Assembly (NCBI GenBank): GCA_038244535.1 | Contig: JBBRTJ010000026.1 | Location: 1 to 35,392, forward strand | Source: JBBRTJ01 sp038244535 | GTDB lineage: Bacteria > Actinomycetota > Acidimicrobiia > Acidimicrobiales > Ilumatobacteraceae | Direction of reading: 5' to 3' | Length of the DNA: 35,392 bases | Shown here: piece after piece, positions 7,057 to 15,517 of the stretch | Layout: each line of letters opens with the position of its first letter | Position numbering within the stretch: the stretch's first letter is position 1 | Notes under the pieces: model-generated | What the model saw: the letters and a program-made list of their open reading frames with translations, nothing else | Database searches by the model: none | Told to the model about the DNA's origin: nothing | Position numbers and translations under genes: made by a program

Positions 7057-9054
7057 ATGAGCACGACCACTGCTGCAGACCAGGCCGTCGATGAGGCCAC
7101 GATCCTGCAGATCTTCGAGACGGTGACGCGGATCCGCGGGTTCGACGACAAGGCTCAGGCGCTGATCGGCAGCGCGCAGGCCTTCTTCGTCCACTACCCG
7201 GTACGAGGCCACGAGATCATCGCGGCCGCCGTCGCCGCCGCCATCGAGACCCGCGACTACGCCACCGTCACCTACCGCGGCACCGCCGACGAGGTCGCCA
7301 AGGGCGTCCCGCTCCGCGAGCTGTGGGGTGAGGTGCTGGGCCGGGCCACCGGCACGTCGAAGGGCCGCGGTGGCCCGATGCACATCGCTGATCCCGCTCA
7401 CGGCCTCATGCTGTGCACCGGCATCGTCGGTGGTGGCATCCCGATCGCCACCGGCCTCGCCCTGGCGTCACAGATGCAGGACGACGGTCGTGTGACCATC
7501 TGCAACTTCGGCGACGGCGCCACCAACATCGGTGCCTTCCACGAGTCGCTGAACATCGCCTCGGTGTGGAACCTGCCAGTGGTGTTCGTCTGCCAGAACA
7601 ACCAGTACGGCGAGCACACCAAGTACGCCGACACCGCCAAGAACGCTTGGGTCGTCGACCGCGCCCCCGGCTACGCGATGAAGGCCATCAAAGTCGACGG
7701 CACCGATGCCGCCGCCACCTACCTGGCCGCCAAGGAAGCTGTCGAGCACGCCCGCTCGGGCAAGGGGCCGGTGCTGCTCGAGGCCGTCACGTTCCGCACC
7801 CAGGGCCACGTGCTCAGCGACAAGAACGAGTACATGGACCAGGCCGTGCTCGCCGAGCACATCGCCAACGACCTCGTGGCGGGCTTCCGCCAGTCGCTGA
7901 TCGACAACGGCACCGCCGACGAGGCGACGTTGGCCGCCATCGAGGCCCGCGTGAAGGCCGAGATCGACGACGCCTACGAGCAGGCCAAGGCCGACCCGCT
8001 GGCCGACCCGGCCACGGTCACCGGCGACATCTGGTCGCCGGCCAAGGTCGTCACCGAGCCCGGCGAGGACGCCCCGGGCGAGACCATCACGGTGCGCCAG
8101 GCCATCGTCGCCGCCCTCGACGAGGCCCTGGCCACCCACGACAACGTGGTGCTCATGGGCGAGGACGTCGCCGACTCGGCCGGCGGCGGTGTGTTCAAGC
8201 TCACCGATGGCCTCTCGACGAAGTACGGCGACGACCGGGTGCGCAACACCCCGATCGCCGAAGAGGGCTTCGTCGGCGCGTCGATCGGCGCCGCCATCGC
8301 CGGGATGCGAACCGTGCCCGAGGTGATGTTCATGGACTTCCTCGGCGTGTGCTGGGACCAGCTCGCCAACCACGCCGGCAAGCTCCGCTACATGTCGGGA
8401 GCTCGCACGCCGGTCCCGATGACGGTCCGGGTGTCGATGGTCGGTGGCACCCCCATCGGAGCCCAGCACAGCCAGTCGCTCGAGGCGCTGCTCATGCACA
8501 CGCCGGGCATCAAGGTGGTGTGGCCATCGACGCCGTACGACGCCAAGGGCCTGCTGCTGTCGTGCATCGAGGACGACGACCCGTGCGTGTTCATCGAGGC
8601 GACCGCCCTGATGATGAAGCGGGGCAACGTCCCCACCGAGTCGTACCGGATCCCGCTCGGCAAGGCCGCCATCAAGCGCGCCGGCGACGACGCCACGCTC
8701 ATCACCTACGGCCGCCTCACCGGCGACGTGCTGAAGGCCGCCGAGGAGCTGGCCGCCGACGGCACGTCGGTCGAGGTCATCGACCTGCGCAGCCTGGGAC
8801 CCCTCGACTGGGACACCGTGCTGACGTCAGTTGCCCGCACGACGCGCGCGGTGATCGTCCATGAAGCGGTGCGCACGTGTGGCGCCGGCTCAGAGATCTC
8901 GGCCCGGATCAACGAGGAGCTGTTCGGTCAGCTCTCCGCACCCGTGGTCCGGCTCACGGCGCCCGACTCCCCCGTACCCGCCGCCCCCCAGCTCGTCGGC
9001 GCCTTCTACCCAACGGCCGCGCAGGTCGTGGCCGCGGTCAAGGCGATGGCCTGA
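7057..9054 (+). CDS. thiamine-diphosphate 2-oxoacid dehydrogenase E1, alpha and beta fused
   Basis: A 665-residue protein joining the two E1 subunits that are usually separate. Residues 1-330 are E1-alpha, with the thiamine-diphosphate motif GDGATN (152-157) closing at QNN (180-182), and HYPVRGHE and YRGTADEV near the active site. From about 343 it is E1-beta: TVRQAIVAALDEAL, LMGEDVADSAGG, TPIAEEGFVGASIGAAIAG and a C-terminal transketolase-like domain with VHEAVRTCGAGSEI. It decarboxylates a 2-oxoacid (pyruvate, branched-chain or acetoin type; not decided). No E2 or E3 gene lies nearby, so the rest of the complex must be elsewhere. ATG 7057 follows AAGGAAG. An imperfect dyad around TTGCAA at 6994-7009 lies in the leader. 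A 13-bp-stem terminator follows. Confidence 0.9.
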   Translation: MSTTTAADQAVDEATILQIFETVTRIRGFDDKAQALIGSAQAFFVHYPVRGHEIIAAAVAAAIETRDYATVTYRGTADEVAKGVPLRELWGEVLGRATGTSKGRGGPMHIADPAHGLMLCTGIVGGGIPIATGLALASQMQDDGRVTICNFGDGATNIGAFHESLNIASVWNLPVVFVCQNNQYGEHTKYADTAKNAWVVDRAPGYAMKAIKVDGTDAAATYLAAKEAVEHARSGKGPVLLEAVTFRTQGHVLSDKNEYMDQAVLAEHIANDLVAGFRQSLIDNGTADEATLAAIEARVKAEIDDAYEQAKADPLADPATVTGDIWSPAKVVTEPGEDAPGETITVRQAIVAALDEALATHDNVVLMGEDVADSAGGGVFKLTDGLSTKYGDDRVRNTPIAEEGFVGASIGAAIAGMRTVPEVMFMDFLGVCWDQLANHAGKLRYMSGARTPVPMTVRVSMVGGTPIGAQHSQSLEALLMHTPGIKVVWPSTPYDAKGLLLSCIEDDDPCVFIEATALMMKRGNVPTESYRIPLGKAAIKRAGDDATLITYGRLTGDVLKAAEELAADGTSVEVIDLRSLGPLDWDTVLTSVARTTRAVIVHEAVRTCGAGSEISARINEELFGQLSAPVVRLTAPDSPVPAAPQLVGAFYPTAAQVVAAVKAMA

Positions 9055-9107
9055 TCGTCGCGACGCTGGCCGTACCGCTGGTGGCGAGACCTGACTGAAC
9101 CGGAGAC

Positions 9108-9138
9108 ATCGGTGGGGACGCTCTGCGTTCCCACCGAT
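9108..9138 (+). terminator. strong terminator after the E1 gene
   Basis: ATCGGTGGGGACG (9108-9120) pairs with CGTTCCCACCGAT (9126-9138), giving 13 bp with one G-U and a 5-base loop, followed by TCTCATTTG. This is the most T-rich tail of any hairpin in the window. Its 3' arm abuts the regulator promoter. Confidence 0.75.
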
Positions 9139-9159
9139 TCTCATTTGAGTGGCTAGGGT
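9137..9159 (+). promoter_or_regulatory. promoter of the Fur-family gene with a Zur-like half-site
   Basis: TAGGGT (9154-9159) is a plausible -10, seven bases before GTG 9167, a leaderless arrangement. Just upstream lies ATTCTCATT (9137-9145), which matches the ATT-N-TCATT half-site of Zur/Fur operators, placed in the promoter spacer where a repressor would act. CTCA/TGAG (9142-9149) adds a small dyad. Autoregulation is inferred. Confidence 0.4.
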
Positions 9160-9166
9160 GCCGGCC

Positions 9167-9601
9167 GTGGAGGACCTCGACCGGATCGCCGTTGCCCGCC
9201 TGGCCGCCCACGGGCAGCGCTACACGACCAATCGTCGCCAGCTCGTCCACCTGCTGGCCGAGTCGCCGGCCCCGCTGACCATCCCCGAGATCCTCGAGCA
9301 ACGCCGCGAGCTGGCTCAGAGCTCGGTGTATCGAAACCTCGCGCTCCTCGAGCAGTCCGGCCTCGTGCAGCGGATCGTCACCAACGACGAGTGGGCCCGC
9401 TTCGAGCTGGCCGAGGACCTGACGGAGCACCACCACCACCTCATCTGCTCGACGTGCGGCCTGGTGCGCGACTTCACCGTGGCGCCCCGCCTCGAGCGCT
9501 CGATCAACGATGCGCTGACGAAGGTGGCCGACGACGCCAGCTTCACGCTGCAGCACCACCGACTCGATCTCGTGGGGCTGTGCGGGGCATGCGCCGGCTG
9601 A
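9167..9601 (+). CDS. zur: Fur-family metalloregulator, probably zinc-responsive (Zur)
   Basis: A 144-residue protein. A winged-helix DNA-binding domain (QRYTTNRRQLVHLLAESP, then the recognition region SSVYRNLALLEQSGLV at about 52-67) is followed by a His-rich HHHH (88-91) and the structural-zinc pairs CSTC (94-97) and CGAC (139-142). Zinc rather than iron specificity is inferred from the facing zinc-type importer. GTG 9167 is chosen because TAGGGT lies seven bases upstream; GTG 9149 and 9158 are alternatives that would start inside or before the -10. The 3' end overlaps the 3' end of the convergent permease gene by 59 bp. It is expected to repress the importer when zinc is plentiful. Confidence 0.82.
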   Translation: MEDLDRIAVARLAAHGQRYTTNRRQLVHLLAESPAPLTIPEILEQRRELAQSSVYRNLALLEQSGLVQRIVTNDEWARFELAEDLTEHHHHLICSTCGLVRDFTVAPRLERSINDALTKVADDASFTLQHHRLDLVGLCGACAG

Positions 9602-10409
9602 CCGTCAGCGACGTCACGGCCAGCGACACCACGAAGCACACCCCGGTCGCGAGGGCGATCGCTCCCCCGGCGGCCACGCTCCAGACGGCGGACGCGCTCA
9701 GGCCCAGCACGCCACTGAGGCCTCCGACGAGCGCGGCGATCGCCTGCGTCGGGCCGAGCCGATCGGTCCAGAGCCGGGCCGTCAACGCAGGAACGGTCAG
9801 CAGCGCCACGGCCAGCAGCGCCCCGACGGCGGGGATGGCGGTGACCATGGTGACCGTCACCGCCACCAGCACCACGGCGTCGAGCACCCAGGGTCGGTAG
9901 CCGAGCGCGGCGGCACCAACGCGGTCGAAGGCGCCGAGCACGAGCTCTTTGTGGAGGGCGCTGAGCACGAGCAGCACGGTTCCGCCGACGATCACCGTCA
10001 GAGCGATGTCGGCCGGGGTGACGGTCAGGATCGAGCCCACGAGGAACGCGGTGAGGTCTTTCGACGAACCTGGCTGGGCCGATACCACGAGCACCCCGAG
10101 GGCGAAGCTGCCGGCCAGGACCACACCGATGATCGAGGCATCGTCGAGCACCTTGCTCGCCCCGAGCACCAGCACGGCGACGACCACGGCGAGGCCGGCG
10201 ATCGTGCCTCCGACGAACAGGCTCACGCCGAGGGCCGACGCGATTGCGACACCGGGGAACGTGGCGTGCGACATGGCGACCACGAAGAAGGGCAGCTTGC
10301 GCAAGACGACGTGCACGCCCACCGTGCCGGCGATCGACCCGATGAGCACCGCCTCGAGCAGCGCCCGCCGAAACAGCGGCGACTGAAGGCTCTCGACGAG
10401 GTTCCTCAT
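9543..10409 (-). CDS. metal ABC transporter permease (second permease of the operon)
   Basis: A 288-residue, almost entirely hydrophobic protein of the ABC-3 (ZnuB/TroC/MntB) family, with about eight or nine membrane segments. Family-typical pieces are VGVHVVLRKLPFFVVAMSHA near the N-terminus, LHKELVLGAFDRVGAAALGY in the central cytoplasmic loop that contacts the ATPase, and AIPAVGALLAVALLTVPA. It is the last gene of the importer operon and its start overlaps the first permease by 4 bp. Two different permeases in one operon imply a heterodimeric channel. The stop lies inside the opposite-strand regulator gene. Confidence 0.9.
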   Translation of the reverse strand: MRNLVESLQSPLFRRALLEAVLIGSIAGTVGVHVVLRKLPFFVVAMSHATFPGVAIASALGVSLFVGGTIAGLAVVVAVLVLGASKVLDDASIIGVVLAGSFALGVLVVSAQPGSSKDLTAFLVGSILTVTPADIALTVIVGGTVLLVLSALHKELVLGAFDRVGAAALGYRPWVLDAVVLVAVTVTMVTAIPAVGALLAVALLTVPALTARLWTDRLGPTQAIAALVGGLSGVLGLSASAVWSVAAGGAIALATGVCFVVSLAVTSLTVSRRMPRTAPRDRVGGAAA

Positions 10410-11311
10410 GGCCGCGCCGCCGCGGGCCGAGGTTCACGGGACGGTGCGGCAACCGGCCGGGACCGTACGACGTGCACGACGGCGCGGCCTGCGGCAACCA
10501 GCACGAAGCCGACCGTGAGGCACATCACCACGGTCGCTCCCGAAGCGAGGCGCCAACCGTGGTGGACGGAGCCTTGGTAGCTGACGACCAAGCCGAGCCA
10601 GCCGCACAGTCCGGCAAAAGCGACGGCGACCACCATCATCGGACCGATGCGGCGCACGAGCAGGCGGGCCGTTGCCGCCGGGGTGACGACGAACGCCACC
10701 ACCAGCACCGTGCCGAGCGCCCGCACGGCGGCCACGATCGTGAGCATCACGACGAGGTTGAGGACGAGGTCGAGGGCGGCGATCGGATAGCCGGCGGCCT
10801 CGGCCCCGATCGGATCGAAGGCCCGCAGCACCAGCTCCTTGTGCAGCGCGGCCAGCACCAACAGGCAGACGACGGCCACCACCGCGGTGTCGATGAGCTC
10901 GCGTTGGTCGACGGACAAGATGCGACCGAACAGCAGCGCGGTGAGATCGCTCTGGAACCCGGTCCCTCGAGACACGACCACCACCCCGAACGCGAAGAAC
11001 GTGGCGATGAGCAGCGCCATGAGCGCATCGGCGTCGATCTGCCGCCGCCGAGAGCCGACGGCCAGCAGTGCGACGGCCAGCGCACCACTGGCCAGGGCGC
11101 CGGCGAGCAGCGACTGGCCGACGACGAAGGCGACGGCGATGCCGGGAAAGACGGCGTGCTGGACGACCTCGGTGATGAAGGCCAGCCGGCGCAGGAGCAC
11201 GTACACGCCGACCACGCCGCCGAGCACACCGAGCAGCACGAGCTCGACGAGCGCCCTGCGCATGTAGTCCGTGCTGAACGGCTCGACCAGCAGGTCCCAC
11301 ACGGTGGTCAA
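10406..11311 (-). CDS. znuB: metal ABC transporter permease (first permease)
   Basis: A 301-residue ABC-3 family membrane protein, paralogous to the next gene. Motifs are VYVLLRRLAFITEVVQHAVF, LHKELVLRAFDPIGAEAAGY (coupling loop) and ALGTVLVVAFVVTPAATARL. It forms the membrane channel with its neighbour. It overlaps the ATPase gene start and the downstream permease by 4 bp each, so the operon is tightly coupled. It has a basic, Pro-rich C-terminal tail after the last membrane segment. The gene symbol is tentative, since the two permeases cannot be ranked. Confidence 0.88.
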   Translation of the reverse strand: MTTVWDLLVEPFSTDYMRRALVELVLLGVLGGVVGVYVLLRRLAFITEVVQHAVFPGIAVAFVVGQSLLAGALASGALAVALLAVGSRRRQIDADALMALLIATFFAFGVVVVSRGTGFQSDLTALLFGRILSVDQRELIDTAVVAVVCLLVLAALHKELVLRAFDPIGAEAAGYPIAALDLVLNLVVMLTIVAAVRALGTVLVVAFVVTPAATARLLVRRIGPMMVVAVAFAGLCGWLGLVVSYQGSVHHGWRLASGATVVMCLTVGFVLVAAGRAVVHVVRSRPVAAPSREPRPAAARP

Positions 11312-12075
11312 CGCGCGATCAGGGTGGTGCCACCTTCGAGCAGCAGCGCCGAGCTTCCGTACGTGGCTTTGAGGCGATCAGCCGAGAGCGCCTCGGCGAT
11401 CGGACCAAAGGCCACCTGGTGGTGGTTCAACAGGCAGGCGGCGTCACAGGCGAGATGAGCGACCGAGAGGTCATGGGTCGACATCACGACGGCGACCCCC
11501 TTGGCCCGCAGGCCCTCGAGCACGGCGAGCAGCGAGTCGGTCGTGGTGGCATCGACGCCGTTGAAGGGTTCGTCGAGCAGCAACAGACCGGCCTCCTGGG
11601 CCACGGCCCGGGCCAGCAGCACCCGTTGGCGCTGCCCGCCAGACAGCACACCGAAGCGGTCGTGGGCCCGATGGGCGAGGCCGACCTCGTCGAGGGCTTC
11701 GAGCGCGGCCGCCTTGTGGGCGCGATTCGGGCGCCACACCCATCCGATCCTGCGGTACCGGCCCATCAGCACGACCTGGAGCACGTCGACCGGGAACTCG
11801 TGGTCGAGCGCCTCGGCCTGCGGCACGTAGGCCACGTCCCCCCGCGCCTGGGACGGCGTCGTCCCCAGCACCTCGATGCGCCCGCCGACGATCGGCACCA
11901 AGCCGAGGATGGCCTTGATGAGCGTGCTCTTGCCGGCGCCATTCGGCCCGATGAGCGCGAGTGACCCCCCTCGTTCCACCGACCCGCTCACGCCTTCGAG
12001 CACCGGGTCACGGTCGTAGGCCGCGGCCACGTTGTCGAGAACGAGAGCCGGTGTCACGAACCGCGAGTGTGTCAC
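11308..12075 (-). CDS. znuC: metal ABC transporter ATP-binding protein
   Basis: A 255-residue ABC ATPase with all motifs: Walker A GPNGAGKST (43-51), Q-loop YVPQ (83-86), signature LSGGQ (144-148), Walker B LLLLDEP (164-170) and switch His201 in STHDLS. GYRR-type sequence (MGRYRRIGWVWRP) after the Q-loop is usual for the Mn/Zn/Fe subfamily. It powers uptake through the two permeases. The start is GTG 12075 in a GTGA overlap with the stop of the binding-protein gene. Confidence 0.92.
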   Translation of the reverse strand: MTHSRFVTPALVLDNVAAAYDRDPVLEGVSGSVERGGSLALIGPNGAGKSTLIKAILGLVPIVGGRIEVLGTTPSQARGDVAYVPQAEALDHEFPVDVLQVVLMGRYRRIGWVWRPNRAHKAAALEALDEVGLAHRAHDRFGVLSGGQRQRVLLARAVAQEAGLLLLDEPFNGVDATTTDSLLAVLEGLRAKGVAVVMSTHDLSVAHLACDAACLLNHHQVAFGPIAEALSADRLKATYGSSALLLEGGTTLIAR

Positions 12076-12989
12076 CTCAGGTTCTCCACGATCACCCTGG
12101 TGTTGTGCTCGATCATCTTCAGGTACGTGTCGCCGTCACTTCCATCGGGACCAAGGCTGTCGCCGAACAGCGAATCCTCGCCGGCGATCACCTTCACGCC
12201 CGCTTCCTGCGCGATGGCCGCCGCGGTCTTCGGCGGCAGCGAGCTCTCGGAGAACACCGCCCGCACGCCCTCGGCCCTGATCTTGGCGACGAGGTCGTTG
12301 ATGTCGCCCGGCGACAGCTCGGCTTGGGAATCGAAGCTGGGGATGACCGAGCCGACGTAGTCGAGCCCGTAGTGGTCGACGTAGTACCCGAACGCGTCGT
12401 GGTTGGTGACCAGCTTGGTGTTGGTGAGGGTGGCGATCTGGGCCTTCACACCGACGTCGAGGGCATCGAGCTTGGCCGAGTAGGCGGCGAGGTTCGCTTT
12501 GAACGTCGCTGCCGCGCTCGGGTCGGCGGCGCTGAACGCCCCGGCCATGGTGGTCACCATGCGCTTGGCGTTCTGCGGGTTCTGCCAGATGTGGGGGTCG
12601 TCGTACCCCTCGCTCTGGCGGAGCGCGATGCCCTGGCTGGCGTCGACGATCGCGCCCTTCGGGCTGGCGCTGGCGATCGTGTCGTCGAACCACTTCTCGA
12701 GGCCAACGCCGTTCTTGACGATCACGTCAGCCCCAGCAATGGCGTCGAGGTCGGCCGGCGTCGGCTCGTAGTCGTGGGGATCGACGTTGGCCTTGAGGAC
12801 CGGGTACACCGTGACCTGATCCCCGCCCACGTTGCGGGCGAGGTCGGTGACCTGCGTCGTGGTGGTGACGACCTTGAGGACCCTGGGCGGTCCTGCACCG
12901 GTGGCCCCGTCACCGCTGCGGCTCGCGCAGGCGGCCAACCCGGCACCGGTCAGCACCGCCACCGCTGCGAGTGCTAGGTGGCACTTCAT
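12072..12989 (-). CDS. znuA: zinc-type ABC transporter substrate-binding lipoprotein
   Basis: A 305-residue protein. The signal peptide ends in a perfect lipobox LAAC (Cys21). It is a cluster A-I (TroA/ZnuA) protein with metal ligands His72 (DPHDYEPTP), His133 (DDPHIWQNP), His197 (TNHDAFGYY) and an acidic residue near GED (270-272). A His at the third position, where manganese binders such as PsaA have Glu, favours zinc. The long His-rich loop of many ZnuA proteins is absent. It captures metal outside the membrane for the permease pair. ATG 12989 has GGAG five bases upstream. It is the first gene of a four-gene overlapping operon. Confidence 0.88.
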   Translation of the reverse strand: MKCHLALAAVAVLTGAGLAACASRSGDGATGAGPPRVLKVVTTTTQVTDLARNVGGDQVTVYPVLKANVDPHDYEPTPADLDAIAGADVIVKNGVGLEKWFDDTIASASPKGAIVDASQGIALRQSEGYDDPHIWQNPQNAKRMVTTMAGAFSAADPSAAATFKANLAAYSAKLDALDVGVKAQIATLTNTKLVTNHDAFGYYVDHYGLDYVGSVIPSFDSQAELSPGDINDLVAKIRAEGVRAVFSESSLPPKTAAAIAQEAGVKVIAGEDSLFGDSLGPDGSDGDTYLKMIEHNTRVIVENLR

Positions 12990-13029
12990 GACGGCTCCAT
13001 CGACTGCATCATCGTGCTCACAGTAATCG

Positions 13030-13044
13030 GTAATCGTTCTCGTT
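13030..13044 (-). promoter_or_regulatory. candidate Zur operator upstream of the zinc importer operon
   Basis: The minus-strand sequence AACGAGAACGATTAC resembles AT-richer Zur boxes of the form AATGAnAATnATT with C replacing T at several positions. GTAATCG also occurs twice in direct repeat just downstream. The TTCTC(A/G)TT core is shared with the site at 9137-9145 before the regulator gene. It lies 41-55 bp upstream of the ATG, in the expected promoter region. The match is by eye only. Confidence 0.35.
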
Positions 13045-13092
13045 CCTAATTCTCTCCCGCCCTCCACATCGTCGTCATGAGCAGCCCCTCGG

Positions 13093-13125
13093 TAGGGTCG
13101 CACAGTGCACCGAGAACGGTGCGAC
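13093..13125 (+). promoter_or_regulatory. promoter and leader hairpin of the deacylase gene
   Basis: TAGGGT (13093-13098) is a likely -10. The leader can fold as GTCGCAC (13097-13103) with GTGCGAC (13119-13125), or as GCACC (13107-13111) with GGTGC (13118-13122), two mutually exclusive hairpins. A GGGGAG ribosome site follows, before ATG 13143. Confidence 0.35.
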
Positions 13126-13142
13126 GCCGAGGGGAGCGTTCG

Positions 13143-14900
13143 ATGTTCGACTACGTGATCAAGGGCGGCACCATCGTCGATGGCACCGGCCAGCCCGGGT
13201 ACCAGGGCGATGTGGCAGTGTCCGACGGGCGCATCGCGGCCGTCGGTGGTTCGATCACCGATGCCGCCCGCGAGGTCATCGATGCCGATGGGGCGATCGT
13301 GGCCCCGGGCTGGGTCGACGTCCACACCCACTACGACGGCCAGGTGAGCTGGGACGACCTGATGGACCCCTCCGCCGGCAACGGGGCCACCACCGTCATC
13401 ATGGGCAACTGCGGCGTCGGGTTCGCCCCGGTGCGCGCCGGCGGTGAGCGCACCCTGATCGAGCTGATGGAGGGGGTCGAGGACATCCCCGGCACCGCGC
13501 TGTACGAGGGCATCGAGTGGGGTCGCTGGGAGAGCTTCCCCGACTACCTCGACTACATCGCCGGGCGCCGCTACGCCCTCGACATCGGCGCCCAGATCGC
13601 CCACGGCTCGCTGCGCTACTACGTGATGGGCGAGCGGGGAGTGGCCAACGAGGACGCCACCGCTGACGACCTCGCCGCCATGTCGGCGCTCGTGGCCGAA
13701 GCGGTCGAGGCCGGAGCCGTTGGCTTCAGCACGTCGCGCACGATCGGCCACCGGTCGCTCTGGGGGGCGCCCGTGCCGGGCACGTTCGCGCCGGCCGAGG
13801 AGCTGCTCGCGCTCGCCGCTGCCATGGGATCGGTCGGCAAGGGCGTGTTCGAGATGATCCCCGCGGGCACCGTGGGCAAGCTCGAACAGCTCGGGGGCGA
13901 GCGCACCACACCCCACGCCGAGCACGAGGTCATGGACCGGGTGTCGCGACACAGTGGGCGCCCCGTCACCTTCACGCTCGTCCAGTCGCCTGACTACCCG
14001 CCCGACACCTGGCGTCAGCTGCTGGCCCTCACCGCGGCAGCCAACGCCCAAGGCTCCAAGCTGTTCCCGCAGGTCTCGTCGCGCCCGATCGGCCTCGTCA
14101 CGGGACTGAGCGGCTACCACGCCTTCCAGCGCCGACCCTCCTACATGGCCCTCGCCCACCTGCCCCTGGCCGAACGGGCACGGGAGATGGCCAAGCCCGA
14201 GGTGAAGGCCGCCATCCTCGCCGAGGGCGACGTGCCCGTGGCCGAGCCGGGGTCGATGCAGAACGTATACCGGCTGTTCCAGATGGCCGCCGGCGCCGTG
14301 TACCCCCTGGCCGACCCCGTCGACTACGAGCCCGAGCTGTCCGCCAGCCTCGGCGCCCGCGCCGCGGGGTCGGGTCGCGATCCACTCGACGTGATGTACG
14401 ACTTCCTGCTCGAGGCCGACGGCACCGCCATGGGATCGATCATGGGCGGCGACGTGAACGAGCGCCAGGACGTCATCCGCGAGATGCTCCTGCACCCCGA
14501 CACGGTCACGGGCCTGAGCGATGCCGGCGCGCACGTCACGCTGATCTGCGACGCCTCGATGCCGACCACCCAGCTCTCGTTCTGGGCCCGAGACAGGCGG
14601 CGCGGCGAGCAGCTCCCGCTCGAGTTCCTCGTGGCCAAGCAGACCTCTCGCAACGCCGGCCTGTACGGGCTGACCGACCGCGGGCGGCTGGAAGCGGGCC
14701 TGCGCGCCGACCTCAACGTCATCGACCTCGAAGGGCTGACCGTGTCGCCCCCGAAGGCCTTCCACGACCTGCCTGCGGGCGGCACCCGCCTGATCCAGCC
14801 GGTCAAGGGCTACCTCGCCACGATGGTCGCTGGTGAGATCACCCGCCGCCACGACGCCGACACCGGTGCCCGCCCGGGTCGATTGGTCCGCAGCCGCTGA
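13143..14900 (+). CDS. N-acyl-D-amino-acid deacylase-type amidohydrolase
   Basis: A 585-residue metal-dependent amidohydrolase. It starts with the beta-sandwich strand DYVIKGGTIVDGTG, has the metal motif HTH (61-63) in GWVDVHTHYDGQ, the D-aminoacylase cysteine Cys90 in MGNCGVGFAP, and DAGAHVTL with the catalytic Asp late in the barrel. The end (ITRRHDADTGARPGRLVR) is typical of the family. It probably removes an acyl or carbamoyl group from an N-substituted amino acid or related amide; the exact substrate is open. ATG 13143 has GGGGAG six bases upstream, so a 22-codon upstream extension is rejected. The VOC gene follows after 46 bp and is probably co-transcribed. Confidence 0.85.
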   Translation: MFDYVIKGGTIVDGTGQPGYQGDVAVSDGRIAAVGGSITDAAREVIDADGAIVAPGWVDVHTHYDGQVSWDDLMDPSAGNGATTVIMGNCGVGFAPVRAGGERTLIELMEGVEDIPGTALYEGIEWGRWESFPDYLDYIAGRRYALDIGAQIAHGSLRYYVMGERGVANEDATADDLAAMSALVAEAVEAGAVGFSTSRTIGHRSLWGAPVPGTFAPAEELLALAAAMGSVGKGVFEMIPAGTVGKLEQLGGERTTPHAEHEVMDRVSRHSGRPVTFTLVQSPDYPPDTWRQLLALTAAANAQGSKLFPQVSSRPIGLVTGLSGYHAFQRRPSYMALAHLPLAERAREMAKPEVKAAILAEGDVPVAEPGSMQNVYRLFQMAAGAVYPLADPVDYEPELSASLGARAAGSGRDPLDVMYDFLLEADGTAMGSIMGGDVNERQDVIREMLLHPDTVTGLSDAGAHVTLICDASMPTTQLSFWARDRRRGEQLPLEFLVAKQTSRNAGLYGLTDRGRLEAGLRADLNVIDLEGLTVSPPKAFHDLPAGGTRLIQPVKGYLATMVAGEITRRHDADTGARPGRLVRSR

Positions 14901-14946
14901 CCTGGGTACCGTCGGCCCTCGTCGCTACCGGCCGAAGGGGACTGCC

Positions 14947-15480
14947 ATGGCACCGTTGATCCGCTACCCGATCCTCCAGCACGCGTACTTCGTGACCGAC
15001 ATCGAGGAGGGCTGCCGTCGCTGGACGCAGACCGTCGGCGCGGGGCCGTTCTTCCTGACCATGGGCCACGTCGGCGACAAGCACACCTACCGCGGTGAGC
15101 CCTCCGACACCCCCTTCAACTATGCGTTCGGCCAGTCGGGCCCCACGCACGTGCAGCTCATCTCGCAAGACGACGAGCAGCCCTCGATCTACCGCGACAT
15201 GTTCGCGCCCGGCCAGGAGGGGCTGCACCACATCGCCTGCCTCGTGCCCGAAGCCGACCTGCCAGCCGAGATCGACAAGCTCGGGGCGGCCGGCTTCCCG
15301 GTGGCATCGACGCTGTGGTCGATCGCCGACGTCGCCTACATCGACACCCGCGCCGCAATCGGCTGCTTCCTCGAACTGCACGGCAAGAACCCCGACATCG
15401 ACGCGGTGTTCGAGCGCTTCCGCTCGGCCGCCGACGGCTGGGACGGCGTGACGGACCCCATCCGCGGCAACCGCGGCTGA
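14947..15480 (+). CDS. VOC (glyoxalase-fold) family protein
   Basis: A 177-residue protein with the vicinal-oxygen-chelate pattern: an N-terminal beta-alpha-beta half (LQHAYFVTDIEEGCRRWTQ) and a C-terminal half centred on GLHHIACLVPE with a metal-ligand-like HH, then CFLELHGKNPD with the family's late Glu. It resembles methylmalonyl-CoA epimerase or lactoylglutathione-lyase relatives, but the function is not fixed by sequence. AAGGGG precedes ATG 14947. It lies 46 bp after the deacylase, so it may act on the same compound class. It is convergent with the epoxide hydrolase gene. Confidence 0.75.
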   Translation: MAPLIRYPILQHAYFVTDIEEGCRRWTQTVGAGPFFLTMGHVGDKHTYRGEPSDTPFNYAFGQSGPTHVQLISQDDEQPSIYRDMFAPGQEGLHHIACLVPEADLPAEIDKLGAAGFPVASTLWSIADVAYIDTRAAIGCFLELHGKNPDIDAVFERFRSAADGWDGVTDPIRGNRG

Positions 15481-15517
15481 CACCACCCCGTCGGCGTACC
15501 CGGCCTGGCCGCCTCGT

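Noticed and set aside
12990..14852. Long minus-strand extension of the zinc-binding protein frame
   Set aside because: The extension runs antisense to the deacylase gene; the lipoprotein signal at ATG 12989 fixes the start.
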